Assembly (NCBI GenBank): GCA_023229245.1 | Contig: JALNZU010000004.1 | Span: 1 to 64,000, forward strand | Direction: 5' to 3' | DNA: 64,000 nucleotides | DNA from: Bacteroidales bacterium | Lineage (GTDB): Bacteria > Bacteroidota > Bacteroidia > Bacteroidales > F082 | Shown here: positions 46,474 through 55,179 of the stretch, in pieces | Position numbering within the stretch: position 1 is the first letter of the stretch | How the letters are laid out: every line of letters begins with the position of its first letter | The notes under the pieces: generated by a model | What the model saw: only the letters and a program-made list of their open reading frames with translations | Told to the model about the DNA's origin: nothing | Database searches by the model: none | Made by a program: the position numbers and the translations under genes

Positions 46474-46590
46474 TTTGTGTATTTTATTGATTTATCGTTA
46501 AATTCATGATTATACGGTTTCACTGAGTTTTTGTTTAAAGTAATGGCTTTAGTTGTATGCAGTTACCTATCACTGTGTTTGGTCAAGGCT

Positions 46591-47505
46591 TTAAAACACT
46601 GATTTTCCGAGATAGGTTGTAAATCGTTCTAAGGCTTCAAATCCTACTACCGAGTTTCCCATGCTGTTGAGCGGAGGCGACCACACTACCATACTCAGCA
46701 GATCGGGTATCAATGCTGCTATACCTCCTCCGACACCACTTTTGCCTGGCATACCCACCCTGAAAGCAAACTCGCTGGATTCATTATACAAGCCTGTAGT
46801 CAGCATCAGGGCTTTGAGGCGCTTAGCCCGGCTTGAATCTAGTATCTGAACGCCATCCTGAGGGTTAATGCCGTTATTGGCTAAATACAAAAAAGCTGTA
46901 GCCAATTGTGAGCTCGTCATTTCAATAGCACATTGGTGAAAATAGATTTCCAACACCTGATCCACATCATGGTGAATATTCCCAAAGCTCTTCATGAAAT
47001 GAGCCAATGCCAGATTCCTATGACCGTATATACGCTCTGAAGCAGCTACCACAGGATTGTAATGAATAGTAGCATCACCGGCAAGCTGCCTGACAAATCT
47101 CAGCATCTCTTGTAGCGGATCGGGAAATATGTCTAACAAAATGTCGGCAACCACTATAGCACCGGCATTGATGAATGGATTACGAGGAATGCCGTTTTCG
47201 TATTCAAGCTGTATCAACGAATTAAAAGCCGTTCCTGAAGATTCTTTGCCTATCCTGTTCCAAATATCATCTCCTCTGTGTTTATAGGCCAAAGTAAAAC
47301 TGAACACTTTGGAAATACTTTGAATAGAAAATGGAATATGTGCGTCGCCTATATGGTAAGCCGACTGGTCTATACTAACCACGCTGATGCCATAACGACT
47401 CGGATCAATACTTGCCAGGGCAGGTATATAATCAGCTACTTTTCCCTGAGTGAACATAGGTCTGGTCTCATAAAAAATACGCTGAAGTATCGCTTGGTAA
47501 TCCAT
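46591..47505 (-). CDS. glsA: Glutaminase
   Basis: 304 residues from the chosen start at 47505 (MDYQAILQRIF); the longer frame to 47544 runs through a promoter box. It converts glutamine to glutamate and ammonia and belongs to the serine-dependent beta-lactamase-like glutaminase family. The Ser-x-x-Lys motif is in SIQSISKVFSF; others are NPFINAGAIVVADIL and GMPGKSGVGGGI. Length matches E. coli GlsA2 (308). Monocistronic. Confidence 0.94.
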   Translation of the reverse strand: MDYQAILQRIFYETRPMFTQGKVADYIPALASIDPSRYGISVVSIDQSAYHIGDAHIPFSIQSISKVFSFTLAYKHRGDDIWNRIGKESSGTAFNSLIQLEYENGIPRNPFINAGAIVVADILLDIFPDPLQEMLRFVRQLAGDATIHYNPVVAASERIYGHRNLALAHFMKSFGNIHHDVDQVLEIYFHQCAIEMTSSQLATAFLYLANNGINPQDGVQILDSSRAKRLKALMLTTGLYNESSEFAFRVGMPGKSGVGGGIAALIPDLLSMVVWSPPLNSMGNSVVGFEALERFTTYLGKSVF

Positions 47506-47520
47506 CTTCCGGTTTTCTTG

Positions 47521-47528
47521 CAAAGGTA
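47521..47528 (-). promoter_or_regulatory. -7 box for glsA
   Basis: Minus-strand TACCTTTG (TAnnTTTG), 16 bases upstream of the chosen start and inside the longer open frame. It supports the downstream start. Confidence 0.45.
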
Positions 47529-47615
47529 GAAAATGTATTTGCATAATGCCTCAGGCAGCTAAATATTGGTGTTGTATTAGATGTGAAGAAAAAACTGATG
47601 TATAAGCTTACTTGA

Positions 47616-47646
47616 TTGCTTACACACAGATTATCGCATATATTTG
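47616..47646 (+). promoter_or_regulatory. Promoter of the 186-residue anchored protein gene
   Basis: TTG at 47616-47618, 20-base spacer, TATATTTG at 47639-47646, 42 bases upstream of the start. Confidence 0.55.
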
Positions 47647-47688
47647 CATAAACTAATTGAACCTTTGAAGGCATAATACCTGTTTATC

Positions 47689-48249
47689 ATGGCAAAGAAA
47701 AAACCTGCGAAGAAGAAAAAACCGGTTCGACGCTCTACTGCACCTAAGAAAAAAACAAGTGACAGATATTTACGTCTGATTCTTCGTTTTTTGGTAGTCG
47801 TATTGATACTTGTGTTCATAGCTTATGTGGCAAGCTATGTCTTTTTGCGTTCCTCATCAACCGTACCACCTGTCAAAAAAGAGCTGAGGGCTGACGATAC
47901 CTCAAATGCTGATATGTCAAGTGAATCCCGTACTCCTATTAATAATCAGTTTGTAGTTTCCGTTTTAGACGGTACCTGGGTAAGTACCGAAAATGGTGCC
48001 TTGTTTACTATTGACAGAGGGGGCTATACTTTGGAAGTTCCTTCGGTGGAGAATACCGATCCTCTCAAAGGGAATATCCTTGTCACAGATTCCCGGATCG
48101 AATTAGTAGGAGCGTCTACTTCTGTATGTGCCGGTATTTCGGGTATCTATTCATTTCAGTTGCATGACGATGAGATAATGCTTGCACTTCAAGCAGATAG
48201 CTGTATTAGACGATCGCAGCTACTAGAAGGTAAATGGTTTAAGCTTTGA
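47689..48249 (+). CDS. Membrane-anchored protein of unknown function with Lys-rich N terminus
   Basis: 186 residues; not recognised. Residues 1-26 are extremely basic (AKKKPAKKKKPVRR and more), followed by one transmembrane helix (about 31-52), a low-complexity linker (55-90), and a small beta-rich domain (about 95-186) with two cysteines (C143, C169) that could form a disulphide if periplasmic. The C-terminal pattern (LDGTWVSTENGALFTIDRGGYTLEVP... EGKWFKL) recalls lipocalin-like/META-type 'G.W' domains. Positive-inside topology puts the basic tail in the cytoplasm, where it could touch nucleic acid. Its stop directly abuts the purL stop on the other strand. Confidence 0.8.
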   Translation: MAKKKPAKKKKPVRRSTAPKKKTSDRYLRLILRFLVVVLILVFIAYVASYVFLRSSSTVPPVKKELRADDTSNADMSSESRTPINNQFVVSVLDGTWVSTENGALFTIDRGGYTLEVPSVENTDPLKGNILVTDSRIELVGASTSVCAGISGIYSFQLHDDEIMLALQADSCIRRSQLLEGKWFKL

Positions 48250-51200
48250 TCAGTCAATTTGTGCGACTATCCATTCGCGTGCATTTACAAAGGCTTCCAT
48301 CCATGGGCTGACTTCATCCTGCCTTCTTTGCTCCGGGTAGTATGGCCATTGCCAAGGCAGGAATGCGCGTTCTATATGAGGCATCATCGCCAGATGGCGT
48401 CCGTTATTTGAACAAAGGGCGGCAGTACCCCAGTCGCTTCCGTTTGGATTGCCCGGGTAATCCTCATAGCCATAAGTCATAGCAATATTGTATTTATCTC
48501 TGTAACAAGGGAAGCTGAACTTGCCCTCGCCATGCGAGACCCAAACACCTAACCGTTTGCCGGCCAAACTGCTTAACATGATGCTATTGTTAGACGGTAT
48601 CTCAACAGTCAGAAAAGCAGATTCAAATTTCTGCGAATCATTGGGCAGTATCTTCACCTGCTCGGGATGCTCGGGGTAGATCAGGTTCAGCTCAACCATC
48701 AGCTGACAGCCATTACACACTCCTAAACTAAGGGTATCGGGTCGTTTATAGAAGTTGGTCAGTGCGTCTTTGGCTTTTTCGTTATACAGAAAAGCTCCGG
48801 CCCAGCCTTTGGCCGATCCCAATACATCGGAGTTGGAAAAACCACCTACGAAAGCAATCATATGGACATCCGAAAGGTCTTCACTCCCGTTGATGAGATC
48901 GGTCATATGTACGTCTTTCACGTCAAAGCCAGCTAAGTATAGGGCATAAGCCATCTCACGGTCGCCGTTGACACCCTTCTCGCGAATAATGGCAGCTTGT
49001 ATCCCCGAGGAAACTCTACGATTGAACTGAATTTGAAACTGAGAAGCTTGACCGCTAAACAAATGTCCAAAGCTGAAGCGGAGCTCTTGCCTTTTGTAGT
49101 TTTTAAATCGCTGAAGCGCATACCGCTCGCCGCTCTGATGACGATCAAACTCATACGAAGTGCTGAACCACTGATCGCGTAAGGCATGGATATCGAATAA
49201 GTGTTTTTGTGCTCCATGGCTGATATGAAGCTCTGCTTTTTCAATGGCATGACCAATATCCTGATAACGAATGCCGGCTTCTTTCAGAATGGCAAAAGCA
49301 CTGCTGTTGCTTTCAACTTGTATGACAACTGAAGGTTTTTCACAAAACAGCAGATCAACGATATGAATATCTTCCCAGTGGCTAAGGTCAATCTGCATAC
49401 CAGTATCCGGGTTGGAGAAATTCATTTCCAACAATGTAGTGATCAGTCCGCCAGCCGATACGTCGTGTCCGCTTAGGATAAGCCCTTTGTTGATCAATTG
49501 CTGCAGGGCTTCAAATGCTTGAGCAAAATAGCTGATATCTTCTATTTCAGGGCTTTGGTCTCCTAACTGATTCAGTGTTTGTGCCAGACTGCTTCCTCCA
49601 AGATGAAAGCCACCTCCGGCTAAGTCAATATACAGCAAGCGGCTGTTCCGATCGGGTTTGAGACGAGGCGTAACGGTTTTTCGTATGTCTTTCACTTCTC
49701 CAACTGCTGTAACTATGACAGTTCCTGGAGCTAATACACGTGTCCCGTCAGGATATTGCTGTGTCATTGAGAGTGAATCTTTTCCGGTAGGTACGTTGAT
49801 TCCAAGGCTTACGCACATATCGCTTAAAGCTTCAACAGCCTGATACAGCCTTGCATTTTCACCTGCATTTTTTGCCGGCCACATCCAGTTAGCGCTGAGC
49901 GAAACCCCTTTCAACCCGCCTTCTATTGGTGTCCAAACGATATTCGTAAGTGCTTCGGCTACTGCCAGTTGCGAACCCGCCTGTGCATTGATCAAGGCAG
50001 CTGCCGGAGCATGCCCAATAGCAGTGGCAATACCTCGGCTGCCTGTGTAATCAATGGTTATAACGCCTAGATTGTTGAGCGGAAGCTGTATGGGGCCTGT
50101 GGTTTGCTGGGTGGCTACACGTCCACTTACCGATCTGTCTGCTTTGTTGGTCAGCCAATCTTTACAGGCTACCGCCTCTAACTTCAATACTGCATTCAGA
50201 TAGCTATGGAGTTGGTGTTCGTGGGTGTTAACAGGCTTATATGAGTTAGAGCTTGTCAGGTCGGTCAGCTGGGTCATAGGAGGTTTTCCCAACAAGTCTT
50301 TTAATTTCATATGAACCGGAAACAAGGTTTCGCTTCGTTTGATACGCAGCATTCCGTCGTCGTATACAGTGCCTACCTCAAAAAGTGGTGCTCGTTCTCT
50401 TTCGGCTACCTTTTTCAGCAGCACTACATCATTGGCATCAATAACCAATCCCATTCGTTCCTGCGATTCGTTTCCTAATATCTCTTTATCCGATAAGGTA
50501 GGATCGCCTACGGGTAATTTGTCCATATAAACCATGCCTCCGGTAGCTTCAACTAGTTCTGAAAGGCAGTTGAAATGCCCGCCGGCTCCGTGATCATGTA
50601 TGGAGCGTATGGGGTTGTGATCGGCTTCGGCCATAGCTCGTATCACATTGGCAATGCTTTTCTGCATTTCGGGGTTGGCCCGTTGCACCGCATTCAGTTC
50701 AATAGTGCTGCTGAGTTGACCAGTATCCACACTTGACACAGCACCTCCTCCCATTCCAATCCGATAATTATCACCTCCCATGACTATGATCGTATCACCT
50801 TCCAAAGGTTTTTCCTTTATGGCGTCCTCTACTTTGGCATATCCAACACCTCCGGCCAGCATGATCACCTTATCGTATCCATACAATTGGTTGTTTTCCT
50901 GATGCTCGAAGGTAAGCAGACTGCCGTTGATCAGTGGCTGTCCGAATTTGTTTCCGTAGTCGGATGCTCCATCGGATGCTTTGATGAGTATATCAAGTGG
51001 TGATTGGTACAGCCAAGGTCTGGGGGGATATTTTCCTTCCCAAAGGCGTTGGTTATTCATCCTGGGGTAGGAGGTCATATATACTGCTGTCCCGGCCAAT
51101 GGGATGCTGCCTTTACCACCTGCCATACGGTCGCGTATCTCACCGCCTGATCCGGTAGCAGCTCCATAAAAAGGTTCTACGGTAGTAGGGAAGTTATGGG

Positions 51201-51939
51201 TCTCTGCTTTAAGCGAGATCACTGTTTTGATATCTTTGAGATGAAAAAAATCAGCCCTGTCGTGCCTCAATGGAGCAAACTGTATGGCTGGCGGTCCTTG
51301 AATAAAGGCTACATTATCGCTATAAGCCGAGACTAATCGGTTGGGATTAACAGCAGAGGTACGGCGTATCAAGCTAAAAAGAGTCTTAGGCATAGTTTCT
51401 CCGTTAATGATAAAACTGCCGTTGAAAATTTTATGACGACAATGCTCGGAGTTGGCCTGAGCAAACCCGTACACCTCGCTGTCGGTCAAAAACCTTCCAA
51501 GTTTCTGGCTGAGATTCTCTAAATAGCTTACCTCATCTTCACTCATAGCTAAGCCGTGTGCCTGATTATATGCTGCAATGTCTTCAACCTCTTGCTGAGG
51601 CTGGGTTAGTCCGAAGGTCTGAAAGTCAGCTTCTTTAAGCCCATGATAAAGCATTTGGAGCATAGGATCAAAAGGATGATCGGCACCTACTTTGGTGAAA
51701 TGCTCGATCCGTTGAATACCGGTTATACCCATGTTTTTGGTGATCTCAACTGCATTGGTGCTCCATGGGCTGATCATCTCCTTACGGGGACCTAAAAAAT
51801 AGCCGGATAACTGGCTTTGTCTAAGCGACGGGGCATTGCCAAAAAGCCATGACAGCTTAGGACAATCAATATCGCTTGGCTTTTGATCTGAGATTACTAC
51901 AATAAATTCTCTTTCAGAAAGTTGAAAAAATGATATCAT
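48250..51939 (-). CDS. purL: Phosphoribosylformylglycinamidine synthase
   Basis: 1229 residues from the chosen start at 51939 (MISFFQLSEREF); the frame extends 44 residues further up but runs through a promoter box. This is the large single-chain FGAM synthase of purine synthesis: an N-terminal PurS-like part, FGAM synthetase domain (QANSEHCRHKIFNG, KAETHNFPTTVEPF, GSGGEIRDR), a degenerate second half (NVPTGKDSLSM), and a C-terminal glutamine amidotransferase with nucleophile C1075 (GVCNGCQL) and late His/Glu (PHIERAF). Length is near that of E. coli PurL (1295). Monocistronic. Confidence 0.96.
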   Translation of the reverse strand: MISFFQLSEREFIVVISDQKPSDIDCPKLSWLFGNAPSLRQSQLSGYFLGPRKEMISPWSTNAVEITKNMGITGIQRIEHFTKVGADHPFDPMLQMLYHGLKEADFQTFGLTQPQQEVEDIAAYNQAHGLAMSEDEVSYLENLSQKLGRFLTDSEVYGFAQANSEHCRHKIFNGSFIINGETMPKTLFSLIRRTSAVNPNRLVSAYSDNVAFIQGPPAIQFAPLRHDRADFFHLKDIKTVISLKAETHNFPTTVEPFYGAATGSGGEIRDRMAGGKGSIPLAGTAVYMTSYPRMNNQRLWEGKYPPRPWLYQSPLDILIKASDGASDYGNKFGQPLINGSLLTFEHQENNQLYGYDKVIMLAGGVGYAKVEDAIKEKPLEGDTIIVMGGDNYRIGMGGGAVSSVDTGQLSSTIELNAVQRANPEMQKSIANVIRAMAEADHNPIRSIHDHGAGGHFNCLSELVEATGGMVYMDKLPVGDPTLSDKEILGNESQERMGLVIDANDVVLLKKVAERERAPLFEVGTVYDDGMLRIKRSETLFPVHMKLKDLLGKPPMTQLTDLTSSNSYKPVNTHEHQLHSYLNAVLKLEAVACKDWLTNKADRSVSGRVATQQTTGPIQLPLNNLGVITIDYTGSRGIATAIGHAPAAALINAQAGSQLAVAEALTNIVWTPIEGGLKGVSLSANWMWPAKNAGENARLYQAVEALSDMCVSLGINVPTGKDSLSMTQQYPDGTRVLAPGTVIVTAVGEVKDIRKTVTPRLKPDRNSRLLYIDLAGGGFHLGGSSLAQTLNQLGDQSPEIEDISYFAQAFEALQQLINKGLILSGHDVSAGGLITTLLEMNFSNPDTGMQIDLSHWEDIHIVDLLFCEKPSVVIQVESNSSAFAILKEAGIRYQDIGHAIEKAELHISHGAQKHLFDIHALRDQWFSTSYEFDRHQSGERYALQRFKNYKRQELRFSFGHLFSGQASQFQIQFNRRVSSGIQAAIIREKGVNGDREMAYALYLAGFDVKDVHMTDLINGSEDLSDVHMIAFVGGFSNSDVLGSAKGWAGAFLYNEKAKDALTNFYKRPDTLSLGVCNGCQLMVELNLIYPEHPEQVKILPNDSQKFESAFLTVEIPSNNSIMLSSLAGKRLGVWVSHGEGKFSFPCYRDKYNIAMTYGYEDYPGNPNGSDWGTAALCSNNGRHLAMMPHIERAFLPWQWPYYPEQRRQDEVSPWMEAFVNAREWIVAQID

Positions 51940-51980
51940 GCTGGCTTGTTTTGCATCCAACCCCTTTATTAAACTGAAAG

Positions 51981-51988
51981 CAAAGATA
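51981..51988 (-). promoter_or_regulatory. -7 box for purL
   Basis: Minus-strand TATCTTTG (TAnnTTTG) with TTTG 22 bases further upstream (52011-52014). It sits 42 bases upstream of the chosen purL start, inside the longer open frame. Confidence 0.55.
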
Positions 51989-52156
51989 TAAAATAGCGAT
52001 AAAAGTGAATCAAAAACTATCACTAAGTTGGGCGGTTTCTGAAAAATAGTACATAACTCTGCATGTAGCAATCAATCGAATGAGATTCTTACAGAAACAT
52101 CAGACAAACCAAGGTAATAATTTTCTTTTTTTAGGTATAAGTTAGGTTAAAATAGC

Positions 52157-52164
52157 TACTTTTG
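52157..52164 (+). promoter_or_regulatory. -7 box for bacterioferritin
   Basis: TACTTTTG (TAnnTTTG), 96 bases upstream of the start, implying a leader of about 85-90 bases. Confidence 0.45.
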
Positions 52165-52260
52165 TATGGTTTTCGTAGCTTTTACATACTTATAAATTAC
52201 GTTTAATTAAGTCAATACACCTTCAGGAGGAAGGGGTACACACTCAAAAAAATTAAAAAG

Positions 52261-52755
52261 ATGAAAGAAAAATCAAAACGAAGCATTGAATTACTTAACA
52301 AGGCTATTTCTGAAGAATTAACTGCTGTTCATCAATATATGTATTTTCATTTTCATTGTGATGATCAGGGTTATGATCTGTTGGCTGGTTTATTTCGCCG
52401 TACTGCCATAGAGGAGATGGTTCATGTGGAAACATTGGCCGAGCGTATTTTGTTTTTGAAAGGTGATGTGCAGATGAAGTGGGCCGGAGAGGTAAAACCG
52501 GTACATGAGGTAAAAGATATGCTGCAATTAGCGGCTGAGATGGAACAGCAAAGTGCGCATGATTATAATATGTGGGCTAATGAGTGTGCTCAGAATGCGG
52601 ATGCAGCTACCAAGAAGATTTTCGAGTCGTTAGTGGATGATGAAGAACGTCATTTTGATCAGTTTGACGTGGAAATGGAAAACTTAGTGAAATTTGGAGA
52701 TCATTATTTGGCGTTGCAATCTATAGAACGTAGCAAGAATATAGCCGGGGGTTGA
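52261..52755 (+). CDS. bfr: Bacterioferritin
   Basis: 164 residues, four-helix ferritin fold. Ferroxidase ligands are visible: Glu near position 18-19 (AISEELTAVHQY), E52-x2-H55 (AIEEMVHVE), a mid-chain Glu near 93-95, and E128-x2-H131 (DDEERHFDQF). M53 matches the heme-coordinating Met of bacterioferritin rather than plain ferritin. It stores iron and detoxifies Fe(II)/peroxide. Length is about that of E. coli Bfr (158). Followed by a perfect palindromic terminator shared with the opposing 70-residue gene. Confidence 0.93.
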   Translation: MKEKSKRSIELLNKAISEELTAVHQYMYFHFHCDDQGYDLLAGLFRRTAIEEMVHVETLAERILFLKGDVQMKWAGEVKPVHEVKDMLQLAAEMEQQSAHDYNMWANECAQNADAATKKIFESLVDDEERHFDQFDVEMENLVKFGDHYLALQSIERSKNIAGG

Positions 52756-52773
52756 GTGATATGCCTGAGGATA

Positions 52774-52811
52774 ACAAAAAAACGCAGCTTGATCAAGCTG
52801 CGTTTTTTTGT
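52774..52811. terminator. Perfect palindromic bidirectional terminator
   Basis: 38-base perfect palindrome (19-base arms, centre 52792/52793): a CGCAGCTTGATCAAGCTGCG core flanked by seven A on one side and seven T on the other. It ends bfr on the + strand and the small Cys-rich gene on the - strand. Confidence 0.9.
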
Positions 52812-52816
52812 AGTAA

Positions 52817-53029
52817 CTATATATCTTTGATTAGAGAATGTTTGTGTTCGCAGGATGGTTTTACTAATCCGCTGCTGCATGCGCAACCAATCTTTTTACC
52901 ATGTGCATCTAAACTGCTGCTGCAATGCTTTTTGAATTCGCCGTTCTTTTGAACGAACATTTTAATGGCTATACCGGCGAAAGCAATGCCAACAATGAAT
53001 ACGCTGAGTATGATAAGTTTTAAATACAT
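52817..53029 (-). CDS. Small cysteine-rich single-pass membrane protein
   Basis: 70 residues. An N-terminal transmembrane helix or uncleaved signal (about 4-24, LKLIILSVFIVGIAFAGIAI) is followed by a short tail with C36, C49, C51, C60 and several His (H43, H62, H64), suggesting metal or Fe-S binding. It looks like a short family seen in Bacteroidota as 'membrane or secreted protein'; I recognise the layout but not a function. Support for a real gene: a TACTTTTG -7 box 18 bases upstream (53048-53055), a stop 5 bases from the shared terminator, and a coherent protein pattern. Opposite bacterioferritin. Confidence 0.75.
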   Translation of the reverse strand: MYLKLIILSVFIVGIAFAGIAIKMFVQKNGEFKKHCSSSLDAHGKKIGCACSSGLVKPSCEHKHSLIKDI

Positions 53030-53047
53030 GAGCTTTTAAATTTTAAG

Positions 53048-53055
53048 CAAAAGTA
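53048..53055 (-). promoter_or_regulatory. -7 box for the small Cys-rich protein gene
   Basis: Minus-strand TACTTTTG (TAnnTTTG), 18 bases upstream of the start at 53029. Confidence 0.45.
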
Positions 53056-53107
53056 AGCTTTTTCATTTCAACAAGCCGTATGAAAGAATGTTCACCTCAA
53101 AAAAAAA

Positions 53108-53869
53108 TCAATTTTTCATTTTAAATGCAGCTAATATGATAGAAGTTGCGATGGCTGCATTTAATGAATCGGTTTGGCCGCTATCCGAATAGGAGGGGAT
53201 GGTAATTTGGTTTTGGAGGAAAGGATATAAATATTCACCTATTCCATGCGATTCGCTTCCAACAACTAACACATTGCTTGTGCTCTTTAATCCGGCTTCA
53301 AATACGTTCTCACCTTCGAGGGTGGCACCTGTGATGCTGAATGCATGCTGTGTCAGCTCATGGCATAAGATATCCAATGGTGTTTCAGTCAATGGTACCC
53401 TGAAAATAGAACCCATGCTTGCCTGCACAACTTTTGAGTTGTATGGGTCAACCGTATCGGGGCTATAAAAAATATGTGCTACTCCAAACCAATCGGCTGA
53501 TCGAATGATGCTACCTAAGTTACCCGGGTCGTTGATACCGTCAAGTGCTACTATTGTCTTCCCTTTAAGCTGTTTAACATCTGCTTCGTGATGAACTATA
53601 GGAGCTATAGCCAGAATTCCCGGTGGGGTATGGAGTTGGCTGAGGGTTTTCATTTCTTGGTCGGTGATCACCTTGTAATGCAGGCCTGTCAGTAAACTGT
53701 CATTTCTTGTCAGCCACTGCTGTGTCACAAAAATTTCTGTCAGTGGAATATCACTTCGTATAGCTTCGCTTAGCAGCTTGGTGCCTTCAATAATAAATTC
53801 CTGCCGGCTTAGTCGAAACTTTTTCATGCGCAGACTTCTAATATATTTCAGCTGTTTGGCACTAAGCAT
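53108..53869 (-). CDS. TrmH/SpoU-family RNA methyltransferase
   Basis: 253 residues from the chosen start at 53869 (MLSAKQLKYIRSL); the open frame reaches 53905 but the family N terminus begins here. A substrate-binding N domain (FRLSRQEFIIEGTKLLSEAI) is followed by the SPOUT knotted domain with motif 1 ALDGINDPGNLGSIIRSADWFG, motif 2 LVVGSESHGIG and motif 3 IPSYSDSGQTDSLNAAIATSI. It 2'-O-methylates a ribose in rRNA or tRNA; the exact target is not readable. It lies downstream of rplI but is separated by a terminator, with no clear promoter of its own. Confidence 0.92.
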   Translation of the reverse strand: MLSAKQLKYIRSLRMKKFRLSRQEFIIEGTKLLSEAIRSDIPLTEIFVTQQWLTRNDSLLTGLHYKVITDQEMKTLSQLHTPPGILAIAPIVHHEADVKQLKGKTIVALDGINDPGNLGSIIRSADWFGVAHIFYSPDTVDPYNSKVVQASMGSIFRVPLTETPLDILCHELTQHAFSITGATLEGENVFEAGLKSTSNVLVVGSESHGIGEYLYPFLQNQITIPSYSDSGQTDSLNAAIATSIILAAFKMKN

Positions 53870-53912
53870 AAGCGTGTTGTATAAAATACCAAGCGAAGAT
53901 ATCAAAAAAAAG

Positions 53913-53945
53913 AAAACCTGACTTTGGCTTACAAAATCAGGTTTT
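53913..53945 (-). terminator. Terminator of the rpsF-rpsR-rplI operon
   Basis: Nine-base-pair stem (53913-53921 with 53937-53945), 15-base loop. On the minus strand it ends in a T-rich run. It lies 19 bases past the rplI stop. Confidence 0.75.
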
Positions 53946-53964
53946 ACTAATCAGTATTGTTGAG

Positions 53965-54414
53965 TTATTCAGCGAAAACTTCGAATTCAATTTCAAGTTG
54001 TACCTCTCTGTGGAGCTTGATCTTAGCTTGATAATTTCCTAATTCTTTGATAGCTTCTTCATCAAGATGAATTTTTTTCCGGTCTATTTCAATATTTCGG
54101 GCTTCTTTGATGGCATTGGCAATCTGTACGGTGTTGACCGATCCAAATATCTTACCAGAGGTACCTGCTTTGGCTGGAATGCGTAAGCTCAGTCCTTCCA
54201 ATGCTTTAGCTATTGTAAGTGCTTCATTTTTGATTTTATCAGCTTTGAAAGCTTGCTGTTTTTTTAGCTCAGCTAAAATTTTACGGTTTGTGTCGTTGGC
54301 TATTATAGCTAATCCTTTAGGTATTAAATAGTTTCTGGCATATCCGTCTTTTACCCTTACGATATCGTTGGTAAAGCCTAATTTCTCGATATCTTGTTTT
54401 AAAATTACTTCCAT
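53965..54414 (-). CDS. rplI: 50S ribosomal protein L9
   Basis: 149 residues, the usual length. The N-terminal domain begins MEVILKQDIEKLGFTNDIVRVKDGYARNYLIP, the conserved 23S rRNA-binding signature, followed by the long connecting helix and a C-terminal RNA-binding domain (KIFGSVNTVQIANAI). Third gene of the rpsF-rpsR-rplI operon, 19 bases after rpsR. Confidence 0.98.
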   Translation of the reverse strand: MEVILKQDIEKLGFTNDIVRVKDGYARNYLIPKGLAIIANDTNRKILAELKKQQAFKADKIKNEALTIAKALEGLSLRIPAKAGTSGKIFGSVNTVQIANAIKEARNIEIDRKKIHLDEEAIKELGNYQAKIKLHREVQLEIEFEVFAE

Positions 54415-54433
54415 GGTATTACTCCTCTTTATT

Positions 54434-54703
54434 TTATTTCAACAGATCGGCTACATAAGGCATTAGAGCAAGGTGACGGGCACGTTTGACAGCCTGTGCA
54501 ACTTTTTTCTGGTATTTGGTTGATGTTCCTGTGATTCTACGAGGCAAGAGTTTGCCCTGTTCGTTGACGAACCTCAACAGGAAATCGGCATCTTTATAGT
54601 CGATATATTTGATTCGGTTTTTCTTGAACCGGCAGTATTTTTTTCTCTTAGTATCAACTGCTATCGGAGTTAAATATTTAATTTCTGAAGTTCCTTGTGC
54701 CAT
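54434..54703 (-). CDS. rpsR: 30S ribosomal protein S18
   Basis: 89 residues. Conserved motifs are KYCRFKKNRIKYIDYKD, LLRFVNEQGKLLPRRITGT and the C-terminal KKVAQAVKRARHLALMPYV. It binds S6 in the 30S platform. Only one of the cysteines of zinc-binding S18 forms remains (C24), so this is a zinc-independent type. Located 27 bases after rpsF and 19 before rplI. No ssb or priB gene lies between, the compact Bacteroidota arrangement. Confidence 0.98.
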   Translation of the reverse strand: MAQGTSEIKYLTPIAVDTKRKKYCRFKKNRIKYIDYKDADFLLRFVNEQGKLLPRRITGTSTKYQKKVAQAVKRARHLALMPYVADLLK

Positions 54704-54730
54704 TTTTTCTTTGTTTTATGGTTACTGAAT

Positions 54731-55093
54731 TTATGCCTGAGCTTCTGTAGTTACTGTTTGAGCTTCCTGAGCTTTTTTACGCTTCTTCTCGTTATAAGTA
54801 ATCGCATGCTTATCGAGTTTCACAGTAAGGAAGCGGATGATACGTTCATCGCGCTTAAGTTGTGTCTCAAGCTCGGCTATCAAGCTGCCTTCGGCCTTGT
54901 ACTCAATCAGATGATACAAACCGGTGGTCTTCTTTTGAATGGGATATGCTAATTTACGCATCCCCCAGTGTTCTTCGTGAACGATCTCAGCACCATGCTG
55001 TTTCAGATAGTCCTGATACTTCTTTACCGCTTCCTTCATCTGATCATCAGACAAAACGGGAGTTACAATGAAAACGGTTTCGTACTGGTTCAT
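54731..55093 (-). CDS. rpsF: 30S ribosomal protein S6
   Basis: 120 residues. The family start MNQYETVFIVTPVLSDDQ is followed by the RNA-recognition-like fold (VHEEHWGMRKLAYPIQKKTTGLYHLIEY) and a basic/Ala-rich tail. It pairs with S18 on 16S rRNA. First gene of the operon, with a canonical promoter 44-73 bases upstream; the leader of about 40 bases seems too short for a full S6:S18 autoregulatory structure. Confidence 0.98.
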   Translation of the reverse strand: MNQYETVFIVTPVLSDDQMKEAVKKYQDYLKQHGAEIVHEEHWGMRKLAYPIQKKTTGLYHLIEYKAEGSLIAELETQLKRDERIIRFLTVKLDKHAITYNEKKRKKAQEAQTVTTEAQA

Positions 55094-55136
55094 AAGTGTA
55101 AGATTAATTAAAAAATAAAATTAAAAATTTGGAGTG

Positions 55137-55166
55137 CAAAATTATACAATCTTTTGAAACTAACAA
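55137..55166 (-). promoter_or_regulatory. Promoter of rpsF-rpsR-rplI
   Basis: Minus strand: TTG (55164-55166), 19-base spacer, TAATTTTG (55137-55144). Exact consensus spacing. Confidence 0.7.
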
Positions 55167-55179
55167 GCGAATCTATTGC

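Larger units (their letters stand above)
51940..52260. other. Divergent intergenic region (purL / bfr)
   Basis: 321 bases without a supported gene. It holds the leftward purL -7 box (51981-51988) and the rightward bacterioferritin -7 box (52157-52164). A GGAGGAAGG tract at 52224-52232 is a rare strong Shine-Dalgarno-like sequence, but it lies about 28 bases before the bfr ATG, too far to act directly. Nothing else recognised. Confidence 0.55.
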
